Assembly (NCBI RefSeq): GCF_000744785.1
Contig: NZ_JQMO01000003.1
Location: 3,906,001 to 3,970,000 of the forward strand
Length of the DNA stretch: 64,000 bases
Source: Kitasatospora azatica KCTC 9699
Lineage (GTDB): Bacteria > Actinomycetota > Actinomycetes > Streptomycetales > Streptomycetaceae
Reading direction: 5' to 3'
Positions within the stretch are counted from its first letter, which is position 1; each line of letters opens with the position of its first letter. This document shows positions 16,246-25,038 of this stretch, one piece after another. Under the pieces are notes generated by a model. The model was given only the letters and a program-made list of their open reading frames with translations, did not search any database and had not been told where the DNA came from. The translations under genes and the position numbers were made by a program.

Positions 16246-17469
16246 TCACTGGCTCGGCATCGCGGCGGGGAGCTGACTGGCCGTCAGCTCGGCCAGTGGC
16301 AGCCAGAGGTGGACCGCGAAGCCGCCGTCCTCCTGGGTCTCGGCGGTGATCCGCCCGCTCAGCAGGCTCGCCCGCTCGCGCAGACCCACCAACCCGTGCT
16401 GCCCGCCCGGCAGCTCCGGTGCCGCCGTGCTCCCGCAGGGCGCGGCGTTGCGTACGGTGACCAGCAGGCAGTCCGGCTCGATCCGCACCGCGATCTCGGT
16501 GGGCGCGCCCGGTGCGTGCTTGCGCACATTGGTCAGCGCCTCCTGCACCGTGCGGTAGGCGGCCCGCTCCACCGGCTCCGGCAGCGGGCGTTCGGCCAGC
16601 CCCTCGATCCGCAGCGTGGCGTCCACCTCGGCGGCCGCCACCAGTCGGGGCAGGTCGGCCAGCCGGGGCTGCGGCACCAGCTCGGTCGGTCCGGCGCCGG
16701 CCGCCCGCAGCACCAGGATCATCGAGCGCAGCTCCTCCAGGGTGGCCACCGCCAGCCCGCGCAGGGTGGCGGCGGTCTCCCGGGTCTGCGGGTCCTTGGT
16801 GGTCACCTGCAGCGCGCCCGCCTGCACCGCGATCAGGCCGGCCTGGTGCGAGACCACGTCGTGCATCTCACGCGCGATCCGGGCCCGCTCCTCGGCGACC
16901 ACCGTCTTCGCGTACAGCGCCCGCTCGTGGTCGCGCAGCACCGCCAGCTCGGCGACCCGGGCGGAGAGGTCCAGCCGGGTCTGGGCGAGCAGCCCGAGGA
17001 TCACCGGGCCGGTGCCCAGCATCGCGGCGTAGATCAGGTGCTGGGTGATGTCGCTGATGCTCTCCTTGGCGAAGTCGCTGATCGGCCAGGGTATGAAGCT
17101 GCCGACCACCACGGCCAGCGTCGCGACGGTCTTCTGCCAGACCGGGCGGCTGGTCCTGGAGACGGTGTAGGCGGCCACCATGGAGGCGATCATCGCGCTG
17201 CCCGCGTACAGGCCGGGCAGGGTGAGCAGCAGCACGGTGCGCGGGAAGCGCCGACGCAGCAGCAGGACGCCGGCCGCCCCGAGCGAGACCCAGAAGTGCC
17301 AGTCACGCGGTGGCGGGAAGTTCAGCAGCGCGTCCAGGGTGGCCGGCACCACCAGCAGGACGTCCACCGCGAGCGCGTGCCAGCGCCGCTGGGGTCGCCA
17401 CACCCACCCGGCCGCACTGCGCAACCGCCGGCCTATTCGCGCCGCCGGTTTTGCTCTGTTGGCCACCAC
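16246..17469 (-). CDS. sensor histidine kinase, NarL-partner type, no adjacent response regulator
   Basis: A 407-residue membrane sensor kinase. About four hydrophobic segments occupy residues 20-150. The HisKA_3 dimerisation domain contains the phospho-acceptor in REMHDVVSHQAG near residue 200. The ATPase domain has ALTNVRKHAPG (N box) and GGQHGLVGLRERASLLSG (G box). The GTG at 17469 is chosen because GGAG lies about seven bases upstream; the longer reading to 17517 lacks a ribosome site. NarL-type kinases usually pair with a LuxR-type response regulator next door; none is present on either side. Confidence 0.88.
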   Translation of the reverse strand: MVANRAKPAARIGRRLRSAAGWVWRPQRRWHALAVDVLLVVPATLDALLNFPPPRDWHFWVSLGAAGVLLLRRRFPRTVLLLTLPGLYAGSAMIASMVAAYTVSRTSRPVWQKTVATLAVVVGSFIPWPISDFAKESISDITQHLIYAAMLGTGPVILGLLAQTRLDLSARVAELAVLRDHERALYAKTVVAEERARIAREMHDVVSHQAGLIAVQAGALQVTTKDPQTRETAATLRGLAVATLEELRSMILVLRAAGAGPTELVPQPRLADLPRLVAAAEVDATLRIEGLAERPLPEPVERAAYRTVQEALTNVRKHAPGAPTEIAVRIEPDCLLVTVRNAAPCGSTAAPELPGGQHGLVGLRERASLLSGRITAETQEDGGFAVHLWLPLAELTASQLPAAMPSQ

Positions 17470-17572
17470 ACCCTGCTCCGATCCACGCCTGACCCCACCC
17501 GCGCGACCGTACCTCACGGACCGCGCGTTCGGGCGTGTCGAAAGTCCCAGCCCTACGGTCCGGGCCGAGGAC

Positions 17573-18127
17573 TCAGCCGGTGAGCAGGCCGAGGATTCCG
17601 CTGACGGCCTGGTCGAACGGCTCGGTGGAGTCGGCGGCGCGGGCCAGCACGTAGCCGCCCTGCAGCACCGCGACGACGGCGGTGGCCGTGGCCGCCGGGT
17701 CGAGCGGGCGGATCGGCTCGCCGCGCTCGACCCCCTCGGTGAGGACCTCGGTCAGTCGCCCGCGCAGCCAGGCGAACATCTCCTCCACCGGCCGGCGCAG
17801 CAGCGGGTCGGCCATCACGTCCGGGTCCTGGGTGAGCCGCCCGATCGGGCAGCCCTTGAGCACCTCGCGCTCGCGCCGCAGATAGGCGGTGATCCGCTCG
17901 ACGGCCGTGCCGGGGAGGCTGAACTGCGCCTCGGCCTGGGCGCGCCGCTCCTCGGCGGTGCGGGTGATCGCGGCCAGCGCGAGGTCCGGCTTGCCGGTGA
18001 AGTGGTGGTACATGCTGCCCTGGCCGACCCCGGCGTGCTGCTGGATGGCCTTGGGGCTGGTGCCGACGTAGCCGCGCTCCCAGAGCAGGGCGCGGGTGCT
18101 CTCGATCAGGCGGTCCTGGGTGGTCAT
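17573..18127 (-). CDS. TetR family transcriptional regulator
   Basis: A 184-residue repressor. The N-terminal helix-turn-helix runs from TQDRLIESTRALLWERGY through TSPKAIQQHAGVGQGSMYHHFTGK (residues 3-48), the usual TetR start. The C-terminal ligand domain is unassigned. A 20-bp imperfect inverted repeat lies nine bases before the ATG, pointing to autoregulation. No obvious target gene is divergent; the neighbour upstream is a tRNA gene. Confidence 0.9.
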   Translation of the reverse strand: MTTQDRLIESTRALLWERGYVGTSPKAIQQHAGVGQGSMYHHFTGKPDLALAAITRTAEERRAQAEAQFSLPGTAVERITAYLRREREVLKGCPIGRLTQDPDVMADPLLRRPVEEMFAWLRGRLTEVLTEGVERGEPIRPLDPAATATAVVAVLQGGYVLARAADSTEPFDQAVSGILGLLTG

Positions 18128-18135
18128 CCGCCCAG

Positions 18136-18155
18136 TGTACCTACCAGTCGGTACA
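18136..18155. promoter_or_regulatory. probable TetR operator
   Basis: TGTACC at 18136-18141 and GGTACA at 18150-18155 flank TACCAGTC; eight of ten positions are symmetric. Its position just upstream of the TetR start fits autorepression. Confidence 0.6.
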
Positions 18156-18170
18156 GCCGGGGCCGAAAAG

Positions 18171-18211
18171 CGAGCGGGCGTCCCTTCCGTGAAGGAAGGG
18201 ACGCCCGCTCG
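18171..18211 (-). terminator. terminator of the first tRNA-Lys
   Basis: Perfect 18-bp stem (arms 18171-18188 and 18194-18211) with a five-base loop, seven bases past the tRNA 3' end. Its sequence differs from the terminator used by the other three tRNA-Lys copies. Confidence 0.85.
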
Positions 18212-18217
18212 GTGTTG

Positions 18218-18291
18218 TGCGCCGCCAGGGACTCGAACCCCGGACCCGCTGATTAAGAGTCAGCTGCTCTAACCAACTGAGCTAGCGGCGC
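18218..18291 (-). tRNA. tRNA-Lys (anticodon CTT), copy 1 of 4
   Basis: The 74-nt minus-strand gene folds as a full cloverleaf: seven-base acceptor GCGCCGC/GCGGCGC, D arm GCTC/GAGC, anticodon arm GCTGA-CTCTTAA-TCAGC, and T arm with GGTTCGAGTCC. The anticodon CTT reads AAG. CCA is not encoded. A TAATGT -10-like box lies about 15-20 bases upstream. Confidence 0.97.
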
Positions 18292-18414
18292 CTGCTTCAA
18301 CGCGGAGAACATTACCTGATCAGCGGGCCTTTGCTGAAATCGGACCGAGCCCGGCGGCAACGGGTTCCCGAGGGGCGGAAGTTGGATCGTCATTCAAATC
18401 AGCTGATCGAGTGA

Positions 18415-18804
18415 CTGAAATGGTCCATCGCAGCTCACAGGGCACAGAATGGGCCGATTCCCCCACACTCATCCCCTGGCCACCGGGACCAGCCGGAGTG
18501 GCTCTCGCACGTCAACTCCAATGTGCTCAAGGTGAAGCTGGCGACCGCGATCGTCGGCATCTCCTCCATCCACCTGCTCCAGATGTTCGTCAACATCCAG
18601 GCCACGCCCCGGGATTCGCTGATGTGGGGCACCATCATCCACATGGCCTTCATCCTCTCGGCCTGCATCCTGGCGTACATGGCCGGACCGATGGACTTCC
18701 ACAGCGGCGACATCCCGCCGCACGAGGCGCACGCGCCCGGCGGCGGGCCGCAGCTGCCGGCCCAGGAGCTCGCCACGGCCGCCCCGGAACCGGTGGCGGT
18801 CTGA
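18415..18804 (+). pseudogene. 5'-truncated YqhA family (UPF0114-type) membrane protein
   Basis: The frame is open from 18415, after a TGA at 18412. From about 18487 the translation reads DQPEWLSHVNSNVLKVKLAT and continues through a hydrophobic segment (VGISSIHLLQMFVN) and a second helix (WGTIIHMAFILSACILAYMAG). This matches, from memory, the C-terminal half of YqhA-type membrane proteins, which are about 160-200 residues with further N-terminal helices. Those helices and a plausible start codon are missing; residues before EWLSH look like noncoding DNA. An internal GTG at 18523 could still start a 93-residue product, so a short functional protein is not excluded. Confidence 0.6.
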
Positions 18805-18820
18805 CTCGGCGGCGCCGGAC

Positions 18821-19261
18821 TCAGCGGCCTGCCGCGTGCACCCGCAGCAGCAGCGCGTGCAGCTGGGCCCGCTCCTCGGCGGTGAGCGGTGCCAGCACCT
18901 CGTCCTGGACGGCGGCGGCTTCGGCCTGCAGTTCCTCGAGCGCCCGCTGTCCGGCGGGGGTGAGGCTGACCTGCACCCGGCGGCGGTCGGCGGTGGACCG
19001 GGCGCGCTCGACCTGGCCGGCCCGGGCCAGCTCGTCCAGCAGCTTCACCATGTCGCTCGGGTCGATGGCCAGCCGCTCGGCGAGCTCCCGCTGCACCTGC
19101 GGGCCGAAGTCGGCGAGTGCGGCCAACACCGCCATGTGCCACAGCCGCTGCCCGCGCGCGGTGAGCCGGGTGATCAGCAGGCCGCGGGCGGTCCTCCCGG
19201 TGCGGGAGAGCAGGTAGGTGGTCAGGCCGAGCAGGCTCGGGGGTGTGGCGGTGGCGTCCAT
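18821..19261 (-). CDS. MarR family transcriptional regulator
   Basis: A 146-residue winged-helix regulator. The DNA-binding core runs from VQRELAERLAIDPSDMVKLLDELARAG to the wing STADRRRVQVSLTPAG, the usual MarR D-x-R-R signature. It diverges from a VOC gene across 66 bp containing an 11-bp-arm inverted repeat, so it probably represses itself and that gene. Confidence 0.9.
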   Translation of the reverse strand: MDATATPPSLLGLTTYLLSRTGRTARGLLITRLTARGQRLWHMAVLAALADFGPQVQRELAERLAIDPSDMVKLLDELARAGQVERARSTADRRRVQVSLTPAGQRALEELQAEAAAVQDEVLAPLTAEERAQLHALLLRVHAAGR

Positions 19262-19285
19262 GGGTCAGATTGTAGGGTGGGGACC

Positions 19286-19309
19286 AATGGTGGGTGAGCA
19301 CCCATCATT
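19286..19309. promoter_or_regulatory. inverted repeat in the MarR/VOC divergent promoter
   Basis: AATGGTGGGTG (19286-19296) and CACCCATCATT (19299-19309) are complementary at ten of eleven positions around a two-base spacer. Placement between the divergent starts suggests a MarR operator. Confidence 0.6.
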
Positions 19310-19327
19310 TGCTCCGGGAGGGAAACG

Positions 19328-19735
19328 ATGGACGCGCTGTACCCCCGCCTGCTGGTCACCCGGTTCGCCGAGTGCTTCCGCTTCTACGACGCCGTACTGC
19401 CCCAACTCCTCGGCGCGGTACGACAGAAGGGCGACGAGTCCGGCCCGTACGCCAACTGGGACGTGGCCGACCAGGGCGTCCTGGTGCTGTTCGACCGCGC
19501 CGCGATGGCCGGCGTGGTCGGGACCGCCGCGCTGCCGCCGACCGCTCCACCCGCGCAGGACGCGGCGATGCTGGTCTCCCGGGTCCCGGACGTGGACGCC
19601 GCCCTGGCGCTCTGCCTGGCCCACGGCGCGACCCTGGTCGCCGAGGCGACCGACCGCCCGGACTGGGGGCCCGAGCTCCGGACCGCGCACCTGCGCGATC
19701 CGGAGGGCACCCTGATCGAGCTCCAGTCGTACTGA
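19328..19735 (+). CDS. VOC (glyoxalase) family protein
   Basis: A 135-residue single vicinal-oxygen-chelate protein. It shows LYPRLLVTRFAECFRFYDAVLPQL at the N-terminus and the closing HLRDPEGTLIELQSY strand with the metal-ligand glutamate. It may be a small-molecule-binding resistance or lyase protein; the substrate is unknown. GGGAGGG lies seven bases before the ATG. The divergent MarR gene is its likely regulator. Confidence 0.88.
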   Translation: MDALYPRLLVTRFAECFRFYDAVLPQLLGAVRQKGDESGPYANWDVADQGVLVLFDRAAMAGVVGTAALPPTAPPAQDAAMLVSRVPDVDAALALCLAHGATLVAEATDRPDWGPELRTAHLRDPEGTLIELQSY

Positions 19736-19766
19736 CCGGCGACCGGCTCCAGGGCCGGACGGGCCC

Positions 19767-20333
19767 CTAGCTCGCCGGGGCCTTGGTACGCAGGACCTCG
19801 ATGAACGCGCGCAGCCAGCCGGGGTGGTCCGGCCAGGCCCGCGCCGACACCAGGACCCCGTCCACCACGGCCTCGGCGTCCCGGTACGTCGCGCCCGCCG
19901 CCTTCACGTCCGGCTCCAGTGCCGGGTACGCCGCCGTGGTCCGCCCGCCGAGCAGGTCCGCCGCCGCGGTGATCTGCGGCCCGTGGCAGATCTGCGCCAC
20001 CGGCTTGTCCACCTCGAAGAAGTGCTTCACGATCCGCTGCACCTCGGGGTCGTTGCGCAGGTACTCCGGCGCCCGACCACCCGGAATCACCAGCGCCGCG
20101 TACTGCGCCGGGTCCACCTCGGTGAACGCCAGATCCGCCGGCCAGGTGTACCCCGGCTTCTCGGTGTACGTGTCGAACCCGTCCTCGAAGTCGTGCACCA
20201 CGAACCGGAGCTTCTTGCGGCTCGGCGCCGCGATGTCCACCTGGTACCCCTCCTCCCGCAACCGCTGGTACGGGTAGAGCACCTCCAGGGACTCCGCCGC
20301 ATCCCCCGTGACGATCAGCACCTTCACAGCCAT
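19767..20333 (-). CDS. DJ-1/PfpI family protein
   Basis: A 188-residue class I glutamine-amidotransferase-like protein of the DJ-1/PfpI family. The nucleophile elbow is AQICHGPQI with the reactive cysteine, and LVIPGGRAPEYLRND precedes it. Family members are glyoxalases, deglycases or proteases; which one applies is not decidable here. The start at 20333 is the first residue of the MAVKVLIVTGD strand. Convergent with the VOC gene. Confidence 0.88.
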   Translation of the reverse strand: MAVKVLIVTGDAAESLEVLYPYQRLREEGYQVDIAAPSRKKLRFVVHDFEDGFDTYTEKPGYTWPADLAFTEVDPAQYAALVIPGGRAPEYLRNDPEVQRIVKHFFEVDKPVAQICHGPQITAAADLLGGRTTAAYPALEPDVKAAGATYRDAEAVVDGVLVSARAWPDHPGWLRAFIEVLRTKAPAS

Positions 20334-20411
20334 GGCCGGCCTCGATTCCGAAAGGGTCCGAAAGGGTTGGTCACCGGCCCCGTTCCTCCCCGTTCGGCCA
20401 CCTGCGGAAAC

Positions 20412-20447
20412 GCCGAAGGCCCCTCGCTCTCGCGAGGGGCCTTCGGC
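20412..20447 (-). terminator. terminator of the second tRNA-Lys
   Basis: Perfect 15-bp stem GCCGAAGGCCCCTCG (20412-20426) with complement at 20433-20447 and loop CTCTCG, six bases past the tRNA. The same hairpin follows copies 3 and 4. Confidence 0.85.
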
Positions 20448-20453
20448 TGTCGG

Positions 20454-20527
20454 TGCGCCGCCAGGGACTCGAACCCCGGACCCGCTGATTAAGAGTCAGC
20501 TGCTCTAACCAACTGAGCTAGCGGCGC
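20454..20527 (-). tRNA. tRNA-Lys (anticodon CTT), copy 2 of 4
   Basis: Identical over all 74 nt to copy 1, without encoded CCA. The region 20406-20527, tRNA plus terminator, is identical base for base to 57672-57793. A TAATGT -10-like box lies upstream. Confidence 0.97.
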
Positions 20528-20636
20528 TTGCTGACGACGAGAACATTACACGGCGCTGAGGGAAACACCGAATCGTCACCAGGTGACAGCGGAGGGTGGT
20601 GGCGATTCGGTGTTTCGGCTGCTAGGCGGGGCCGAC

Positions 20637-22682
20637 CTACGGGTAGTGGCAGGCGGCCGCGTGCGGGGCGTACGGGTCGAGCGGCGGGGTCGTGCTCTCG
20701 CAGCGGGGGCGGCGGTCGGCGGGCAGGGCCGCGTAGACGGGGCAGCGGGGGCGGAACGGGCAGCCCACGGCGCGGGTGGTGGGGGACGGCGGGTCGCCGG
20801 CCAGCAGGATCCGGTCGCGGCCGCGTTCGGCGACCGGGTCGGGCAGTGGCACGGCGGAGAGCAGGGCGCGGGTGTAGGGGTGCAGCGGGCTCGCGAAGAC
20901 CTCGGCCGCCGGGCCCTGCTCGACCGTGCGGCCCAGGTACATCACGCTGACCCGGTCGGCCAGGTGCCGGATCACCGACAGGTCGTGGGAGACGAAGAGG
21001 TAGGCCAGACCCAGCGAGGCCTTGAGCTCCTGGAGCAGGTTGAGCACACCGGCCTGGATCGAGACGTCCAGTGCCGAGACCGGTTCGTCCAGCACCAGCA
21101 GTTGCGGCTCGACGGCCAACGCCCGGGCGATGGAGACGCGTTGACGCTGGCCGCCGGAGAACTCGTGCGGGTAGCGGGTGGCGTGCGCCGGGTCCAGGCC
21201 GACCCGGCCGAGCAGCTCGGGGATCCGGCGGGCGATCAACTCCCTCGGTGCACCCTGGGCTTGGAGCGGTTCGGCGATGATGTCGCCGATCGGCAGCCGC
21301 GGGTCCAGGCTGGCCATCGGGTCCTGGAAGACGATCTGCACCCGGGAGCGCAGACCTTGGGCCTCGGCCCGGCCGAGCGCCGAGGTGTCCTGTCCCAGGA
21401 TCTCGATCCGGCCGGCCTCCGGGGCGCGCAGGCCGAGGATCTCGAAGAGCGTGGTGGACTTGCCGGAGCCGGACTCGCCGACCAGGCCGAGGGTCTCGCC
21501 GCGCCGGATGTCCAGCTCCACCCCGTCCACCGCGTAGACCTCACCGACCTTGCGCTTGAAGGCCGTTCCCTTGAGCACGGGGAAGGTCTTGGCCAGCCCG
21601 GTCACCGTCAGCACGGCGGGCAGGGTGTGGCGCGGGGCGGGCGCGGCCGGCGGCGGCAGCACCGGTACGGGGTAGACGTCGGCCGGGGCGGGGCGGTCGG
21701 CGGCGAGTTCGGCCGACCGCAGGCAGGCGGCCCGGTGGCCGGCGGGCCCGGCCAGCGGCGGCTCCTCGGTCCGGCAGTCCGCGACTGCGAGCGGGCAGCG
21801 CGCCGCGAACGGGCAGCCGGCCGGCAGCGCGTTGAGCGCGGGCGGACTGCCCGGGATCGGGACCAGCGGGCCGCCGGTCCGGTCCAGCCGCGGGACGGCG
21901 CCGATCAGGCCCAGGGTGTACGGGTGGTGCGGGGCGGCGAACAGCTCGTTGACGGAGGCGGTCTCCACCATCCGCCCCGCGTACATCACCGCCACCCGGT
22001 CGGCCATCTGCGCGATCACCCCGAGGTCGTGGCTGACCAGCACCAGCGCCGCGCCGGTCTCGCGCTGCGCGGTCCGCAGCACGTCCAGCACCTGGGCCTG
22101 GATGGTGACGTCGAGGGCGGTGGTCGGTTCGTCGGCGAGCAGGATGTCCGGCTCGTTGGCCACCGCCATCGCGATCATCGCGCGCTGGCGCATGCCGCCG
22201 CTGAACTCGTGCGGGAAGCTGTCGAGCGCGCGGGCCGGGTCGGGGATGCCCACCAGGTCGAGCAGTTCGGCGGCGCGCCGGCGCGCGGTGGCCTTGTCGA
22301 CCCGCTGGTGCACCCGGATCGCCTCGGCGATCTGGTCGCCGATCCGGTAGACCGGGGTGAAGGCGGAGAGCGGGTCCTGGAAGACCATCGAGATCCGCCG
22401 GCCGCGGATCCGGGCCAGCTCGGCGCCGGGCAGGCCGACCAGCTCGCGGCCGTCGAGCGCGACCGAGCCGCGCACCGTGGCGGTGCCGGGGAGCAGACCG
22501 AGGACGGCGAGCGCGGTGACCGACTTGCCGGAGCCGGACTCGCCGACGATGCCGAGCGTCTCGCCCTGCCGCAGCGTCAGGTCGACACCGCGTACCGCGG
22601 TGGTGGCCGCCCGACCGCGCGCGGCGGCGAAGTCCACCCGCAGGTCGCGGACGGCGAGCAGGGGGGTGGCGGTGGTGGTCAC
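20637..22682 (-). CDS. peptide ABC transporter ATP-binding protein, two fused ATPase domains
   Basis: A 681-residue cytosolic ATPase carrying both nucleotide-binding domains of a Dpp/Opp-type importer in one chain. Each half has a Walker A (GIVGESGSGKS, LGLVGESGSGKS), an ABC signature (FSGGMRQR, FSGGQRQR), a Walker B (DILLADEPT, LLVLDEPVS) and the C-terminal oligopeptide-transporter extension with CPFAARCP and CPFRPRCPVY cysteine blocks. DppD- and DppF-like subunits are usually separate genes. The GTG start overlaps the permease stop by four bases (GTGA), so translation is coupled. Confidence 0.93.
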   Translation of the reverse strand: MTTTATPLLAVRDLRVDFAAARGRAATTAVRGVDLTLRQGETLGIVGESGSGKSVTALAVLGLLPGTATVRGSVALDGRELVGLPGAELARIRGRRISMVFQDPLSAFTPVYRIGDQIAEAIRVHQRVDKATARRRAAELLDLVGIPDPARALDSFPHEFSGGMRQRAMIAMAVANEPDILLADEPTTALDVTIQAQVLDVLRTAQRETGAALVLVSHDLGVIAQMADRVAVMYAGRMVETASVNELFAAPHHPYTLGLIGAVPRLDRTGGPLVPIPGSPPALNALPAGCPFAARCPLAVADCRTEEPPLAGPAGHRAACLRSAELAADRPAPADVYPVPVLPPPAAPAPRHTLPAVLTVTGLAKTFPVLKGTAFKRKVGEVYAVDGVELDIRRGETLGLVGESGSGKSTTLFEILGLRAPEAGRIEILGQDTSALGRAEAQGLRSRVQIVFQDPMASLDPRLPIGDIIAEPLQAQGAPRELIARRIPELLGRVGLDPAHATRYPHEFSGGQRQRVSIARALAVEPQLLVLDEPVSALDVSIQAGVLNLLQELKASLGLAYLFVSHDLSVIRHLADRVSVMYLGRTVEQGPAAEVFASPLHPYTRALLSAVPLPDPVAERGRDRILLAGDPPSPTTRAVGCPFRPRCPVYAALPADRRPRCESTTPPLDPYAPHAAACHYP

Positions 22683-23680
22683 ACGGAACCCTTGTCAGCT
22701 ACGGGGAGTGGGGCGGAAGGGGTGGCGGCCGGTACCCGGGGTGCGGGCAGTCGGCGGGCCGCGCGCAGCGCCCGCCGGGAGGGCCGGCGGCCGGCGTCCG
22801 CGGTCGGGTCGAGCGCGTCGCGCAGCCCGTCCCCGATCAGGTTCACCGCGAGGACGAAGAGCACCAGCAGTCCGGCCGCGAAGTAGAACATCCACGGGTA
22901 GGTCGGCGCCGCCTCGGTGCCGTCGGCGATCAGCGTGCCGAGCGAGACGTCGGGCGCCTTCACGCCGAAGCCGAAGTAGGAGAGCGCGGTCTCGCTCATC
23001 ACGGCCGAGCCGACCGCGATGGTGGCGTCGACGATCAGATAGGAGGCGCAGTTCGGCAGGATGTGCCGCACGATCACCCGCAGCGGCCGAACTCCCATGA
23101 ACTGCGCGGCCCGGACGAACTCGCGCTGCTTCAGGGAGATGGTCATAGACCGGACCACCCGCGCGGTGATCATCCAGTTGAACGCCGCCAGCAGCACCAC
23201 GAAGGCGATCCAGCCGGCCGAGCGCAGTCGCGGGGAGATGATGGTGATGATCAGGAAGCTGGGGAAGACCAGCATCAGGTCCACGAAGAAGATCAGCAGC
23301 CGGTCGGTCCAGCCGCCGAAGTACCCGGCGCAGGCGCCGACCAGTCCGGCCAGCACGGTCGACAGCAGGGCCACCAGCAGGCCGATGATCAGCGACTTCT
23401 GCAGCCCGCGCAGGGTCTGCGCGTAGACGTCCTGGCCGAGCCCGCCGGTGCCGAACCAGTGTGCGTCGGACGGGGGTTGGCGCAGCGCGCCGTAGTCGGT
23501 GTCGGTGTACGTCCAGTGCGTGAAGTACGGGCCGACGAAGGCCAGCAGGAAGAGCAGCAGCACCAGCGTGCCGCCGACCAGCACACCGGGCGCGCCCAGC
23601 AGCCGGGTCAGCACCAGGCGGCCGCGCCCGGTCGTCCGCACCTTCACGGATGAGCCCCCCTTCACGGACGAGTCCCCCAT
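22679..23680 (-). CDS. peptide ABC transporter permease (DppC type)
   Basis: A 333-residue inner-membrane permease with six hydrophobic helices. The N-terminus carries the DppC soluble loop with HWFGTGGLGQDVYAQTLRG, and the cytoplasmic coupling loop is EFVRAAQFMGVRPLRVIVRHILPN. The ATG at 23680 shares one base with the upstream permease stop (TGATG) and its own stop overlaps the ATPase start. Confidence 0.92.
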   Translation of the reverse strand: MGDSSVKGGSSVKVRTTGRGRLVLTRLLGAPGVLVGGTLVLLLFLLAFVGPYFTHWTYTDTDYGALRQPPSDAHWFGTGGLGQDVYAQTLRGLQKSLIIGLLVALLSTVLAGLVGACAGYFGGWTDRLLIFFVDLMLVFPSFLIITIISPRLRSAGWIAFVVLLAAFNWMITARVVRSMTISLKQREFVRAAQFMGVRPLRVIVRHILPNCASYLIVDATIAVGSAVMSETALSYFGFGVKAPDVSLGTLIADGTEAAPTYPWMFYFAAGLLVLFVLAVNLIGDGLRDALDPTADAGRRPSRRALRAARRLPAPRVPAATPSAPLPVADKGSV

Positions 23681-24663
23681 CACCCACGCACCCGGGGGTC
23701 GAGTGCGGCGTGCAGCGTGTCGGCCAGGAAGCCGGAGGCCAGCACCGTCACCGCGGTGAACAGGTTGACCGCGACCACGGCGTTGGTGTCGTTCTCCCGG
23801 ATCGCGCTGATGAACCACTCGCCCATGCCGTGCCAGCCGAAGATGGTCTCGGTGAAGGTGGCGCCGGTGAAGACGCCCAGGAAGTTGTAGGCGAAGAGCG
23901 TGGACATCGGGATCACGGCGGTCCGCAGACCGTGCTTGACCAGCGCCCGACGGCGGGTCAGGCCCTTGGCCTCGGCGGTGCGCAGGTAGTCCGAGCCGAG
24001 CACGTCCAGCATCGTGCCGCGCTGGTAACGGCTGTAGGTGGCAAGGCCGATGAGCGCCAGCGAGAGGGTGGGCAGCAGCAGGTGCACCCCCCAGTCGGCC
24101 AGGTGTGCGCCCAACCCGCCTGCCAGGCCCGGGGTTTCGTAGCCGGTGAAGTTGATCAGCTGGTGGCCGGAGGCCTGGTTGACGGCGATCGCGCCGTTCT
24201 TCAGGAAGAGCGCCAGCAGGAAGACCGGGGTGGACAGCAGGACGAACGAGGTGAGGGTCAACGCCCGGTCGGAGATCCGGTATTGCCGCACCGCGCTCCA
24301 GGCGCCGGCGATCACGCCGAGCAGCATGCCGAGCAGGCTGCCGAGCACCAGCAGTCGCAGCGAGACCCAGATCCGCCGGCCGAAGTCGGCGTTGACCGAG
24401 GTGTCGTGGATGCTCTGGCCCAAGTCCCCGTGGAGCACGACCCGTTCGGCCCAGTGGCCGAAGCGCACCACGACCGGGGTGTGGTCGTTGATGCCGAGCG
24501 CGGTCAACTGGCGGTCCACGGCGGCGGCTGCGGGGCGCGGCTGCTTCTGCTCGAAGTAGGAACGCGGGTTGAGTGCGGCGCTGGAGAGCGCGTAGGCCAG
24601 GAAGACCGCGACCACCAGCAGGAGCAGGTAGTAGGCGAGGCGCTTCGCCAGATAGCGCAGCAT
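23680..24663 (-). CDS. peptide ABC transporter permease (DppB type)
   Basis: A 327-residue inner-membrane permease. MLRYLAKRLAYYLLLLVVAV is a typical DppB start, followed by the periplasmic GDLGQSIHDTSV loop and the coupling loop DYLRTAEAKGLTRRRALVKHGLRTAVIP. The ATG at 24663 is preferred because family similarity starts there; an upstream start at 24786 would add 41 residues of low complexity. It is the first gene of the three-gene import operon, divergent from the binding protein. Confidence 0.9.
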   Translation of the reverse strand: MLRYLAKRLAYYLLLLVVAVFLAYALSSAALNPRSYFEQKQPRPAAAAVDRQLTALGINDHTPVVVRFGHWAERVVLHGDLGQSIHDTSVNADFGRRIWVSLRLLVLGSLLGMLLGVIAGAWSAVRQYRISDRALTLTSFVLLSTPVFLLALFLKNGAIAVNQASGHQLINFTGYETPGLAGGLGAHLADWGVHLLLPTLSLALIGLATYSRYQRGTMLDVLGSDYLRTAEAKGLTRRRALVKHGLRTAVIPMSTLFAYNFLGVFTGATFTETIFGWHGMGEWFISAIRENDTNAVVAVNLFTAVTVLASGFLADTLHAALDPRVRG

Positions 24664-25038
24664 CAGCGGCCGCCCGGGGCGCCGAGGGCGCGACTCCTGA
24701 AAGTCATGACCATTTGCCTTCGCTCGAGGGGTGTTCGAAGCAGCTTCGCGCAGCGGAATTCTGGGACCGTCCGGTCGGTCGGTCAAGACCCGTGCGTCTG
24801 GCTGCTTCGGCCGGTTCGGCGAAGCAGCAGGTCAGAGTGTTTCAGTCAGTTGCGGACTGGGTGTTGCGGCGGTGTTGCGGCCCATGGCGATTCGATCAGC
24901 AGTGAACACCGTCCTCTGGTAAGCGAACTGAAGCGCTGTTACGTTCTGCTGGCCGGCACACCGACTTGTCTGCCCACCTTCAACGCTCGCCACACCCGGC
25001 GGGCTCATGCCACCCGACTCCTCCCGGAGGGACCCTCC
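24664..25038. other. 375-bp divergent promoter region of the peptide transporter
   Basis: Separates the permease operon from the substrate-binding gene. It should hold promoters in both directions, but I cannot assign -35/-10 pairs with confidence. No credible gene is seen. Confidence 0.5.
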
